From positions 112,501-176,500 of the forward strand of contig JACEEZ010024063.1 of NCBI GenBank assembly GCA_016584305.1: a stretch of 64,000 bases of DNA, written 5' to 3'. The position numbers and the translations under genes are program-made. This DNA comes from Chionoecetes opilio (lineage: Eukaryota > Arthropoda > Malacostraca > Decapoda > Majidae). Of this stretch, positions 55,001 to 63,795 are shown one piece after another. Within the stretch, counting starts at the first letter, position 1. Each line of letters begins with the position of its first letter. The notes under the pieces were generated by a model. It was not told where the DNA came from, ran no database searches, and saw only the letters and a program-made list of their open reading frames with translations.

Positions 55001-58000
55001 TCACCATGAAAAGGAGACTTGGAAACTCTGAAAAGTAAAGCAGGTGAATGTAGTAGTGATCTATCTGGTAGTAGTGACTGTCCTCCAAAAAAGTCTTCCA
55101 GAACATCAACACATGAATCAAGAGTTTATGCTCCGATCTGCGTATTCTGTAGCAAGGTCAAGTTCAAAAAGCACTCCAATACACGTGAAACACTTACGCT
55201 AGCTTCACAACTGAGAGTAGATCAAACACTAAGAGAGAGTGCCGTCAGAAATGCAGACGGCAGGATGATAGCACTAACCAGTAGAGACATTGTTGCCACA
55301 GAGGCACACTACCACGCTTCATGCTATAGGAATTACACTAGGAACAAAGAGGACAGCAATGAGAATGAAGAAGAGAAAGTAACAGATGAATTTATACTGT
55401 ATCACAAGGTTGAAGGAGAAGCTTACCAAGAACTTTTCGAATACATCAGAGAAGATATTATCCCCAACAAGAGGATTATACCAGTCACCTCCTTGACCAC
55501 AAAATTGGAATCATTAATGTTGTCTGGTGGAGTTAATCTTCTGAAGGATTCAATAAAGAAGAATATGCACAGAAGACTGAAATCCGAGCTTGGAGGTGCA
55601 GTAGAAATATTTTCCGACGACAAGGGAAAGTTGTTGATGGTTCCATGCTGTGTCTCATTAAAGGATGTTGTCTTGGAAAATCAAAATCTACATAGGGAGC
55701 TCAAGCTTTGGAAGGCAAAGTCTACAGATATCAACAAGATCATAGATCAGACTTCGTCACATATCCGAACGGCCATCAAGAAGGACATGATTTTCACCCC
55801 GTGGCCATATCATCCGTCTGATGTAGCTACTCATATCGCCATACCAAATGAGTTACAGCGATTTCTGGTCGGGCTCCTCACTGGAGATACAACTAGTACT
55901 ACGAATAAATCCCAAAGGACTGCTATTCTTGTCGAGTCATTTAGCCAGGACATGATATACGCTGTTACACGTGGGCAGTATAAACCACCAAAACATTTCC
56001 TGCTTCCTTATGCGGTAAAAGCACTCACTGGAAACACTGAGGTCATTCGGATACTGAATAAGTTTGGACATGGGGTGTCTTATGACCAGCTGGAAGAGAA
56101 TGATACCGCTCTGTGTCTGCAGAAGTTGGCAATGGGCTTCAACCAGAGAGCTGTTCTACCACTCTCCATCAAGCCCCATGTCTTCACAAATCTTGCATGG
56201 GATAATATAGACAGACTGGAGGAGACACTTGATAGGCCCATAAAACGAAATTTAAAAATTTCATAATTATTGGGTGTATTTTGGCGGCCATTTTGGAAAA
56301 AGGGAGATAACTCATATAAAGCTGCCACCCCCACAATGCTATCACATGTTTTCTAACTCTAGGCATTTATACCTTCTCAAAAAACACTCTTAGCATTCTC
56401 GCCCTAATTTGATACCGGTGAGCAAAATTTCGGACCGGGGCTGACCGACTATTAGGACTATTTCATGCCCTATAACTATCATACACACATATTTAGGGCA
56501 ATATTTAGGTCAGATTATATTTAATGACAACTACTATACAAAATGTTTCTTCAGTACATTAACTCCTGAACATAATAGTACAGAAGGCAATTCCTTCATT
56601 CAGTACTAACTGCATTACTCACAACAGTAACCTCTATTTCTCTGAACACCTTTGAACTTTGCTTCAAAAACTAAATTTGAAGAAAGATCCCGTATTGTAT
56701 CCCATAAATGGTATACAAGAGTTTTGATTTACAAGAGTTCAATGCTACAAGAACTACCTCATGTAGGTCTCACGATCTCTTGCAGCTTGCTTTTTTTTTT
56801 CTCTTATGTTCTTATGTATTATCATAATTATATAATATTATTAATATGTAATATAATTATATTATATAACATCATTTTCAATGATGGTATCAATCAATCA
56901 TTGGGGGCATACGCCAGGGGGCGCGTCGCCTCGCCCACCCTACGACGCCACTCCCGGGGGTCACCACGCGCGAGTTCCCATGCAGGCTCCTTTCCCATAC
57001 CAAGCAGCTCTCGACAAGAAACATCAACTTGCCCCAGCCACGAGCCTTGTGGGCTCCCCCTTGGCCTCCTCCACGCCGGATTGTCTCTTACAGATACAAC
57101 CCGATGGGAAGGATCGGTTTCAGGGTACCGTGCCACATGCCCATATAGCCGAAGTTGGCGCTGATGGACTATGCAGGTAATAGGCCTCGATTCAGTCTCA
57201 CGGTGCAATCGCTGATTTGACACGTAATCATCCCAGCGATACCCCATGATTCTGCGAAGACACTTATTACCAAAGGCATTGATTCGTCTCTTCAAGTCAC
57301 TATTTAGTGTCCATGTCTCACAACCATAGAGTAAGACAGGGATCACAAGCGATTTGAAGATCCGGATCTTTGTCCTCCTGCACAGGTACCGACAACGCCA
57401 AATACTCCCGCTGAGCGAGTCCATAACACCGTGGGCTATGCCAATCCGCCGTAAGACTTCTTGACGTGACCCGCCGTCATTATGGACTGCGCTACCAAGG
57501 TATGTAAAACTTTCCAAGATCTCAATGTCCTCGCCACACGCATGAACAGACTGTACTGCTTCATCTCGTAAGTCTCCAAACACCTGGACCTTGGTCTTGA
57601 GCCAGGAGACCTCAAGTCCCAAAGGCTTTGCCTCCTCGTGCAGCGCCTCGAGAGCCATCACCAGGACCTCCAGCGACTCAGCAAAGATTACTGCATCATC
57701 GGCAAAAACAAGATCAGTGATCTTGGTGTTGCCAACGGATGCTCCACAATCACTTTGATCTACAACCTTGTCCAATACCCAGTCCATACAAGCGTTGAAA
57801 AGTGATGGGGCAAGCACGCACCCTTGCCTCACTCCTGTATTCACAGGAAAGAAGCCGGATACACCTGCCCTACCAATGATGGTATGCCTCCTGTATTATC
57901 TAAGAATATCCAAAAACATATTTACTGCCAGACGTTAACACATTGATAACCACCCCTAACAGCTGCTTGTCAGGATTGTCATTGATCAAATTTTGCTGCA

Positions 58001-61000
58001 GAAAGGCCTTTTGAGGTTAATCTTTTCACCTAAGGTAACTATTTGCTCAAGACTAGAATTTCTCACAAAAAAAACTGAATAAGGAAGAATGTTCTGTTGC
58101 CTATTATCAAAAGGGATGAAAGAATCAAGAAAAATACAGGAACTACCACGTGTAGGTCTCGAGGCCTCTTGTAGCTTTCTTATTTTCTTATGTTCTAAAA
58201 TGGTTTAACTCTTGCTTGAATAATGTGAATTGAATAACAACAAAAAATAATTGATCTTGTGCGATGGTGGTGAGTGTGTAGGGGAGGGAGGCTGGCAATC
58301 AGAAGTAAGCATAAATATACCAGAACTAAATTGCCCCCCCCCCCCCTTTTTATATTCTCTTACTGTCTTCTTTATAGGGACGGGCAATTAAGCGGGTTCT
58401 TTGTTACTTTTTTTTTTTTTTACCCTTGGCCAGTCCTTTGTGATGTAAAAAATATAATATATATAAAGAGTAAATGCTAGCATGACAGAACACTGCAGCA
58501 GACTGAGACACAGAGACATAGAGTTGAGGACCAGCATTTACAACACAAGACATTTGGTTGTGACCCAGAACACAAGGTCGATATAAGAAAATAAGGAAGC
58601 TACAAAAGGCTGTGAGACCTACACGTGGTAGTTCCTGTTACTTAACACTACCTACATCCACCTTTCATCCCCATCCATGAAATTGTCTAGCCTCCTTTTA
58701 AAGCTCCCTATTAACTCAGCACTAACTACCTGATGACCGAGTCCATTCCAATCATTTACCATCCTATTTGTGAACCAGTTTCTCCCTATTTTTTTTTTAA
58801 TTTACGTTTTTCCAGATCGATATGACAACAGACATGACCCGCTGGTGAAGTGACAAACAATTTACCTTTGATTTCATGTCATTAACTTCTTTCTTCAAAG
58901 CACCAGTAAAACTTCTGTAGTATATGTTAGAAGAAGCTAAATCAGAGAAGTCTTCAGACGATGCTTGTAATGAGTGAGCCTTGTTAAGGGCAAGGCTGGA
59001 TGAGGTGGTCGCGGCTAATGCTGGAAAAAGAAAACAAATATTCATATATCAAGATATCTGACTGAAGGTTGAAATTGCCAACAGCTGAAAATATAAAGAG
59101 TGAAGATTTATTCACTGTACATAAACTCATAATAGCCTGAAAGACTAGTTTTCCTCAGAGAAGTATAGAAGCCTGCTGGAATGGACTAAAGCAAGAGGTG
59201 ATAACAACAAAAAGTGTGCATCAATTTAAGGGAGAAAAAAAAAAAAAGCACGCGCGAGTGCTTAAATGCGCGGTGCTTTGTGTGTGTGTGTGTGCACCTT
59301 TACCATAAATGGCGGCGTACAAGTCGACTCTTTGAGCATGAAAAAATTTCTCCAAAACTAGGGGTCGACTTATACGGCAAGGATAAAATAGGAACCTTTA
59401 CCACTGAGTGGCAAACACGTGGATGAGCACTACTAACAATCGCTGTACACCACTTACCGTAGCTCCAGCAGGTTACCACAAATATTTCCAACTAAGACTT
59501 GTGTTCGGTGAACTTACTTAACATATTCAACACACAGATTCATATATAAATAATAAAATAATAATATAAATTCATTTTATATCAACACAAAACCATAGGC
59601 TGTTTCCAACAGCTGATACACAGATTGTAAACAACTGACTGGAACGCCACTGAACCGAAGCGGCCAGTCAGACAACTACAACAACAACAACTGCCTGGCT
59701 GCTCGCCGAGCGCCAGCGCTGTCCGCCCAACTCATCGTACCTCACACTCTAACAATACAACCGGTAATTCTGATCTACAAATATATCGTGACCATACACT
59801 ACGGGGGTAAAGTCTTTGTAAGCTTTGGCCTACCAGTAGCCTACCGTATTTTTGGGGCCGACTTATACGGCAAGTATAGGCCTAACCCGTAATCTTGAGT
59901 TAATAATAATGAGGTGGACTTGTACGCTGCCACTTACGGTATAAACATGATTTGATGAAGGAGCAGGTTGGTAGTATACTTACCGGAATGTGATACAAAG
60001 GATGATGAGACAGAGAAGCGAGGACTAGTGGTGGTGTGAGCCGCACTTTTTAGGGAACCAATAATTTTCTCCTCAAAGTGCTCCATGGCCATGCTGGAAA
60101 TGTCCCGCAGCTCTGTGAGGATTTCATGGGAGCGAGGCAATGTTCTTGTTTTGTGGCACTGAATGAACCGCAGCACTCTATATATCTCATCAATCACCTG
60201 AAAAGTGACCAAGTATCATAAATTATTGTAAATAACTATGCAAATTATAAAGTTAATGGGGCACCAAACAGCCTGGGTACCAACCCTAGTTAAAGGGGTA
60301 CCAAACACCTGGTGTGATGATGGTGCAGGCTATACAAATAATATCAAATAGGCTACTTGATTTGAATGTCCAATATTCAGACTATGTATCCATAAGAGAC
60401 CTTCTCACCTCTTGATGCAAGCACTAACCTTGCCTGGGATGAAGCAGCACATGTTACTGTCCACATACTTCATGAAGGTCATGTTGAGGAGGGAGACGCG
60501 TGTCTCTATGGCAGTGAGGATGTCACAGTGGCGGAACAGAGGGTGGTTCCTGCGCTCAGACTCCCGCCGCGGCAGCTGACTCTTCACCTGAGGGAAGGGA
60601 AGGATTGCGTTTAACCCCTTCACGCCCAGAACGTTATTTCCATTGTAATTTGGGTAGGCCATTAGACGATTTTAATCATTATAAGCAATGATTTATAGAT
60701 ATCACATGTTTAGTATCCTTGTTCACTAGCTAATTTCGTATATTACATAAGTTACTTTTCAATTTTTTTGGCTAATAACGGACAATTTTATACAGTAAAG
60801 GAAAGATCTGGGCGTGAAGGGGTTAAAGGGAAGGACAGCCACACAACACTTTTATGTGGCAGCTGACCAGCCTGACCACTCACCAGAATGTTAATGTAAG
60901 CCTGACACCTGAACACCTACACAGTAAAATCTGAATGCCATGGACTGTTATGATGGATGTGAGCCATGACAAGTACATGCTTCAGTCTGAGTGTGGCACC

Positions 61001-61587
61001 AATGAGTACCAGGAGGCAAGGCATCAGACACACCATGGCAGAAATACAGGAATGTGCAATTCAAATGAGAGGAGAACATGCTTCTCTGTATAATAGTAAT
61101 GATGGATGAATATAAATAAACAATGAAAAACTAATATGAGTGATTCGTAGATAGTTGTAAGTTCATGAAAGCAAAGTATATACCTGGACACAGAGGCATT
61201 TGTATACTCTGCTACCCTATGTGAACTACAGCTGTATATTCTGGATGCCACACATTCTTTTCTTCAATGAAATCTGAATAATAATACTTTTATTTTTACC
61301 CGAAGGCATACAGGGGAAAAAAAAGAACACAACATAATATACATACATGAGGAAATGAACTTAATGCAAAACCAAATAAAATATAAATATATACATGTGG
61401 GCAATATATACACTGCTGTACAGACAACCAGAGGTACATACACATACTTAAGCAGAGGTGAGAGGAACTAGGTATGGAAACAGAAACTTCCACTCACCTC
61501 CCTCAGGCATTTTGTTTGGTATTTCTCCAGTTGACGAAATCCTTTATTCAACAGCATCTGATTTACATTGTTGAATCTCCGACAAAC
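51668..61587 (-). CDS. FBXO28: F-box only protein 28 (gene, 7 exons, 5' end missing)
   Basis: FBXO28 is a substrate-receptor subunit of SCF (SKP1-CUL1-F-box) ubiquitin ligases, mainly nuclear. Exons 61498-61587, 60429-60587, 59984-60197, 58866-59020, 54155-54268, 52746-52949 and 51668-52021 join in frame to 429 codons plus TGA. Identity is clear from RRESERRNHPLFRHCDILTA, LLNMTFMKYVDSNMCCFIPG, VIDEIYRVLRF and RDISSMAMEHFEEKI, which nearly match human FBXO28 (368 aa in total). A coiled coil (residues ~207-255) and a basic tail KRRRKRR (~406-412) follow, as in the vertebrate protein. The F-box exon is not visible; the first exon starts at the VCRRF end of that domain. Introns hold the 2A-encoding element, a LINE and several MITEs. 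Confidence 0.95.
52411..52635. mobile_element. MITE in the last FBXO28 intron
   Basis: GTCAGACCAGCTTAAACTGG on the left is mirrored by CCAGTTTAAGCCGGTCCGAC on the right, continuing into TCTGAG / CTCAGA. About 225 bp. Confidence 0.75.
52746..52949 (-). CDS. FBXO28: FBXO28 exon f
   Basis: Acceptor GCATTCCAG, donor ATT|GTAAGT, 204 bp, phase 0. It encodes LSRKMLEYDTRLNEVLRAGG, continuing the coiled coil (compare LERKLREVME in vertebrates), then a Ser-rich linker ending AVFVPDNI. Confidence 0.87.
52957..53335 (+). mobile_element. LINE 3'-tail interrupted by a SINE
   Basis: TCAATAGGGAGTTTTAAAAG and ATTCATGGATGGGGATGAAA belong to the LINE tail; it resumes at 53,262 (AACTACCACGTGTAGGTCTC) after the SINE. 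Confidence 0.7.
53080..53258 (-). mobile_element. tRNA-derived SINE, family A
   Basis: Reverse complement of the 7975 and 29,355 copies; begins with the AAGATAAGATA tail and ends CCAACCATGCCACCCTGACA. It is inserted in the LINE tail. Confidence 0.78.
53520..53886 (-). mobile_element. tRNA-derived SINE, family C
   Basis: In the minus sense the head GGAGGCGGTAGCAGAGTGGT + TAGCG has a good A-box, followed by GGTAGATCCCCGATG in place of the B-box. The body carries CCCTCAAGTGAACC. The copy is degenerate. Confidence 0.5.
54155..54268 (-). CDS. FBXO28: FBXO28 exon e (coiled coil)
   Basis: Acceptor TATTTTACAG, donor GAG|GTGAGT, 114 bp, phase 0. It encodes INEVRRKLNEQEKVTLEQNR and ATKLTSQEGKLSE, matching the ISELRTKVQEQ...QIIGEQNARLAEL coiled coil of vertebrate FBXO28. 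A transposon end lies 38 bp upstream of the acceptor. Confidence 0.9.
54510..55038 (+). CDS. 2A motif plus first CxxH/HxxC module (5' part of element protein)
   Basis: An acceptor (TCTTTTTCAG) opens the frame at 54,510; there is no early ATG, so a 5' exon is missing or unused. Counting from the TTG codon at 54,559, residues 36-54 read DYLSKLLLKAGDVEKNPGP. NPGP is encoded at 54,709-54,720. DxExNPGP after a Leu-rich helix is the full consensus of 2A peptides, at which the ribosome skips the Gly-Pro bond and releases two products. Downstream, C86-x2-H89 and H141-x2-C144 (KKLCIIHQ; FYHRKCRSMFT) look like one metal-binding module. A TAA follows after a one-base shift relative to the next frame. 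Confidence 0.75.
55019..56266 (+). pseudogene. Element protein, 3' part (uncharacterised Cys/His family), frameshifted and truncated
   Basis: The frame continues the previous one after a single extra base near 55,015-55,020 (MKRRL then ETLKSKAGE). It has a second module, C41-x2-C44 (ICVFCSKVKFKKHS) and H99-x2-C102 (EAHYHASCYRNYTR), then about 290 residues with SQDMIYAVTRGQYKPPKHFL, LTGNTEVIRILNKFGHGVSY and FTNLAWDNIDRLEETL. I have seen this order in uncharacterised, probably transposon-related animal proteins, but I cannot name the family. It stops at 56,266 just after DRLEETL, earlier than I would expect, next to the right arm. Confidence 0.65.
56745..56815 (+). mobile_element. LINE 3'-tail fragment
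   Basis: AAGAACTACCTCATGTAGGT, TCACGATCTCTTGCAGCTT and the TCTTATGTTCTTATG end match the tail at 22,110-22,176. Confidence 0.65.
56894..57890 (-). mobile_element. 5'-truncated LINE (RT 3' half) in FBXO28 intron
   Basis: Minus-strand frame 57,844-56,894 encodes NTGVRQGCVLAPSLFNACMD, LVFADDAVIFAESLEVL with an intact FADD box, LESFTYLGSAVHNDGGSRQE and LLYGCETWTLNSDLKRRINA, ending RPLAYAPND. This is the same family as 38,745-42,000 but uninterrupted. The endonuclease and 5' RT are absent, so it cannot move by itself. Confidence 0.87.
58132..58197 (+). mobile_element. LINE 3'-tail fragment
   Basis: CAGGAACTACCACGTGTAGG, then GAGGCCTCTTGTAGCTTTCT and TATTTTCTTATGTTCT. Confidence 0.65.
58576..58800 (-). 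mobile_element. LINE 3'-tail fragment
   Basis: Inverse of the tail at 21,940-22,176, including the complement of the NRMVNDWNGLGHQVVSAE region (GACCGAGTCCATTCCAATCA). Confidence 0.72.
58866..59020 (-). CDS. FBXO28: FBXO28 exon d
   Basis: Acceptor CTTTTTCCAG, donor AAG|GTAAAT, 155 bp. It takes two bases of the split Ala codon and then encodes LAATTSSSLALNKAHSLQAS and ends FTGALKKEVNDMKSK, leading into the coiled coil. Confidence 0.86.
59303..59939. mobile_element. TA-flanked TIR MITE, 0.64 kb
   Basis: CCATAAATGGCGGCGTACAA at the left and its imperfect inverse (TTGTACGCTGCCACTTACGG) at the right, with TA on both outer sides. GTCGACTTATACGGCAAG recurs near both ends. Ends resemble the element at 50,309. 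It ends 45 bp from the FBXO28 exon c donor. Confidence 0.72.
59984..60197 (-). CDS. FBXO28: FBXO28 exon c
   Basis: Acceptor ACTTTTCAG, donor CCG|GTAAGT, 214 bp ending in phase 1. It encodes VIDEIYRVLRFIQCHKTRTL, RDISSMAMEHFEEKIIGSLK and ends SSFVSHSG. Confidence 0.95.
60429..60587 (-). CDS. FBXO28: FBXO28 exon b
   Basis: Acceptor CTTCCCTCAG, donor AAG|GTTAGT, 159 bp, phase 0. It encodes VKSQLPRRESERRNHPLFRH, then LLNMTFMKYVDSNMCCFIPGK; nearly invariant with vertebrates. Confidence 0.97.
60611..60826. mobile_element. TTAA-flanked MITE, piggyBac-like (copy 5)
   Basis: TTAACCCCTTCACGCCCAGA at the left, GGGCGTGAAGGGGTTAA at the right. It lies 24 bp upstream (in the gene sense) of the FBXO28 exon b acceptor. 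Confidence 0.75.
61498..61587 (-). CDS. FBXO28: FBXO28 exon a (first one visible)
   Basis: Acceptor TTATTTTTCAG, donor GAG|GTGAGT, 90 bp, phase 0. It encodes VCRRFNNVNQMLLNKGFRQL and ends YQTKCLRE, aligning with the end of the F-box and the MLNQGFLKVERYHNLC region of the human protein. Confidence 0.92.
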
Positions 61588-61689
61588 CTGAAAAATAAAC
61601 ACATTTCATTAAACTTAATGCAAGACTGATATTACCTAGCTCGGCTTGATTTGCATTTACAATTACGTATAGTAAATTTACATTCAACT

Positions 61690-61860
61690 TGCCCAGAAGC
61701 CACACCCCCTGCCTTTCCCCCCTTTTATATGTGGCAGCTGATTGGTGCATTCCTCGTATCATCACAACCACTCACAATGCCTTCACTACACAACAGCGCG
61801 TGACCACTGAGCAGAGTAATCTTCACTACAAAGGGTCTAGTGTAAATATAGGGCCAACAG
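61690..61860. mobile_element. Partial foldback element (family of 3216-3619)
   Basis: AGCTGATTGGTGCATTCCTC, CGTATCATCAC and CACTACACAACAGCG match the left arm of the 3216 element; the right arm is missing. Confidence 0.7.
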
Positions 61861-62078
61861 TAACCACTGGTTATTAAACAAATTAAACCTAACCCAACTT
61901 GCCAGCGGCTGGCAAGTATTAGTTAAAATATATTAAGAAATTAATATCTCAGGAACTAGTGACTTCCGACGGAAAAGCAATACAGCAGTGTTTTGTATGT
62001 GCAGAAAGCACCGCATATAACACACAGGTGTCCTTCCTCAGTGAGACAGCTGTTTCTCTGGAATAATATCACAAAAAT

Positions 62079-63032
62079 TTACCAGGTTAACTTACCTTCC
62101 TCGGAATAGGGGTGAAGAAACAGTTGACCAGCATTCTTAAGGAAGTGGTGAATTCTTTCAGTCTTGGAGTATGCCCTTGAAAACAGGTACCTTGCCAAGT
62201 ACTTCGGGTATACTGACACCTTATTTCCAGAGCGAAACACCCACGACTTGGCATCACGACAACACAGATCAACGTTTTGGGTGTGAACGCCGTCCTCGCT
62301 CACACCCGCACTGTGGTTCACGGCGGCCCGGTGTGTGCGGTGTGTGTAGCCCAAACTCAATGCCTCGAGCCGGGAGTAAGCTCGCCGCTCGGTCGAATAG
62401 ATTGTCGTGCCGGGGAGAATGTGGCGCTTTATGATGGGCGTGAGGGCTTGAATGTCTCTTTTGCCCACCGGGAAGAGCAACAGTTTCTTGGAGCCTCTCT
62501 CATAAGCCCCAAACAGCCATTTCCCCTCCACGTCACGCCCTCGCCCGTACTTAGCGTTTCCCAACCTCTGTTCGCCTATTTCCACAACGGCGTCAGGACC
62601 GCCCACCGTGCACTGATTCCAGAACCAGTACTCGAACACCTCGTAGCAGTAGCCGGCCCACTTCACACACGTCTCGCTGGAAAACCCGAGCCAATCCTGA
62701 GCCTCTCGCTGCGTTTTTGACTTGCTTAAAAACAAGGCAATGAACGCCAGCAAGGCATTGGGCCGAATGTGAGACTGGTTCAGGAAGGTGCCTTTCTTCT
62801 GAGTCACGGAGAACTTACACGTGATGCTGCGTCTCCGCTTGTCCTTCCATCTCTTGGAACAATAAAACGTCTTGTGGGATTTCTTTAACTTACAGTCCCC
62901 TCCACAGGTCGGGCACTTGATCTTTGTTGGGAGCACGCCATGTCTTTTCAAGTACTCGAAGCTCACTTCCTCCTCTATGGTGAACTCCTTTATAAACTCC
63001 AGAAACGAATAACTGCAACCTTCACAAGCCAT
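62079..63032 (-). CDS. Merlin/ISXO2-like transposase protein with altered catalytic residues
   Basis: A 317-codon ATG-started frame. Residues 40-72 form a Cys-rich N-terminal motif (CPTCGGDCKLKK...FYCSKR), followed by a KGTFLNQSHIRPNALLAFIA helical region and an ISXO2-like DDE domain (about 148-285; VVEIGEQRLGNAKYGRGRDV, ALTPIIKRHILPGTTIYS, AVNHSAGVSEDGVHTQ). In the family, catalytic acids sit at VEIDE, YSD and HTQxIE; here they are Gly153, Thr214 and Asp255, so strand transfer is unlikely. Four extra residues (HRTHRAAVNHS) interrupt a conserved block. No inverted repeats were recognised. A splice donor (GAAG|GTAAGT, 62,095) lies just before the stop. Either a domesticated gene or a decaying copy that still happens to be open. 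Confidence 0.8.
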   Translation of the reverse strand: MACEGCSYSFLEFIKEFTIEEEVSFEYLKRHGVLPTKIKCPTCGGDCKLKKSHKTFYCSKRWKDKRRRSITCKFSVTQKKGTFLNQSHIRPNALLAFIALFLSKSKTQREAQDWLGFSSETCVKWAGYCYEVFEYWFWNQCTVGGPDAVVEIGEQRLGNAKYGRGRDVEGKWLFGAYERGSKKLLLFPVGKRDIQALTPIIKRHILPGTTIYSTERRAYSRLEALSLGYTHRTHRAAVNHSAGVSEDGVHTQNVDLCCRDAKSWVFRSGNKVSVYPKYLARYLFSRAYSKTERIHHFLKNAGQLFLHPYSEEGKLTW

Positions 63033-63109
63033 AGCGTGTTGTTGTGGTTGTTTAAGGCAGCGAGGATCCCTTGGGGAACACTATGAGCCCTGGTGATGTC
63101 CTATCACAG

Positions 63110-63340
63110 GCGCGACAGCTGACCTCTCTTCTTCAGGAAGACAGGTGAGGCGGATGACTGACAGTTGCAGTGAGGAGTGGACGCCCGCCGCCGCCAACGG
63201 GGTGGGCAGGGCAAAGGTTCACAGGGCGAGTTGAGAGTGTAGGACTACACGGTGGGAGTGGAAGGGCGGACACTGCAGCAGCAAGTGTTCAATAGTCTCC
63301 GGGACGCTCCACAAGCCATAGCTCCACTAGTAAACATGGC
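63110..63340 (-). mobile_element. LINE C-terminal remnant
   Basis: Minus-strand reading YGLWSVPETIEHLLLQCPPF, HSHRVVLHSQLAL, stop, then FALPTPLAAAGVHSSLQLSV. The ETIEHLLLQCP motif is typical of the Cys/His end of non-LTR polyproteins. Related to 14,830-15,260. Confidence 0.65.
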
Positions 63341-63795
63341 TCCCAGACCCAGTCCCAGTCAGTGTTTTGATTCTTTTAATTGTTTTTCTTCAAATCGTGT
63401 GAGATCTTGATCTTGACAGGCCTTAAAATCGGCTGCTCTGTAGAAAAAAAACCACAAACAACCAAACAAAAATACATGCAAGCATACAAGATATGAAAAG
63501 ATGAACCGTGATTGGCTAACAAAATCTCATGACAGAAAGAAAATCCATGTAGGAGGGCGGCGCAGGCTCGGAGCGGCGTGACTTCTTCTTCTTGTGACCT
63601 TTGTTTCTTAGTATCTCTTCATAGGTCCTCCTCAACTTCAACAACAACTATTATACTTGTGCAAGACTTCATGACTTCATGACGTAAGACATTTCTATCC
63701 CTGCACAAGAGAGGACAGGGATATCTGAAGTGTCCTGAGGAGATTGACTTTTTAATTCCCATTAGTCAATTCTTTATTATTTTTTTCTAATTACT
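63341..63795. other. Intergenic, nothing recognised
   Basis: AT-rich sequence upstream (minus sense) of the transposase. No F-box exon for FBXO28 was found on either strand. Confidence 0.5.

Larger units (their letters stand above)
54306..56443 (+). mobile_element. Inverted-arm element encoding a 2A-linked Cys/His protein
   Basis: Inverted arms of ~125 bp (54,324-54,447 and 56,292-56,416) share TATCAAATTAGGGCGAGAAT, TATAAATGCCTAGAGTTAGA and AAACATGTGATAGCATTGTG. The outermost ends are alike only as CAGCC...GG; no target duplication could be read. The interior encodes one protein in two frames (54,510-55,038 and 55,019-56,266). The C-terminal part of the family appears deleted at the right arm, so this is probably a defective copy. 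The superfamily is unknown to me. Confidence 0.75.

Noticed and set aside
61498..62079. Fusion of the Merlin-like exon to FBXO28
   Set aside because: The donor at 62,095 leaves phase 1 but the FBXO28 exon a acceptor is phase 0, so a joined frame would shift. No other evidence supports it.
62171..62720. Plus-strand frames of 87 and 147 residues
   Set aside because: They are antisense shadows of the Merlin-like transposase frame.
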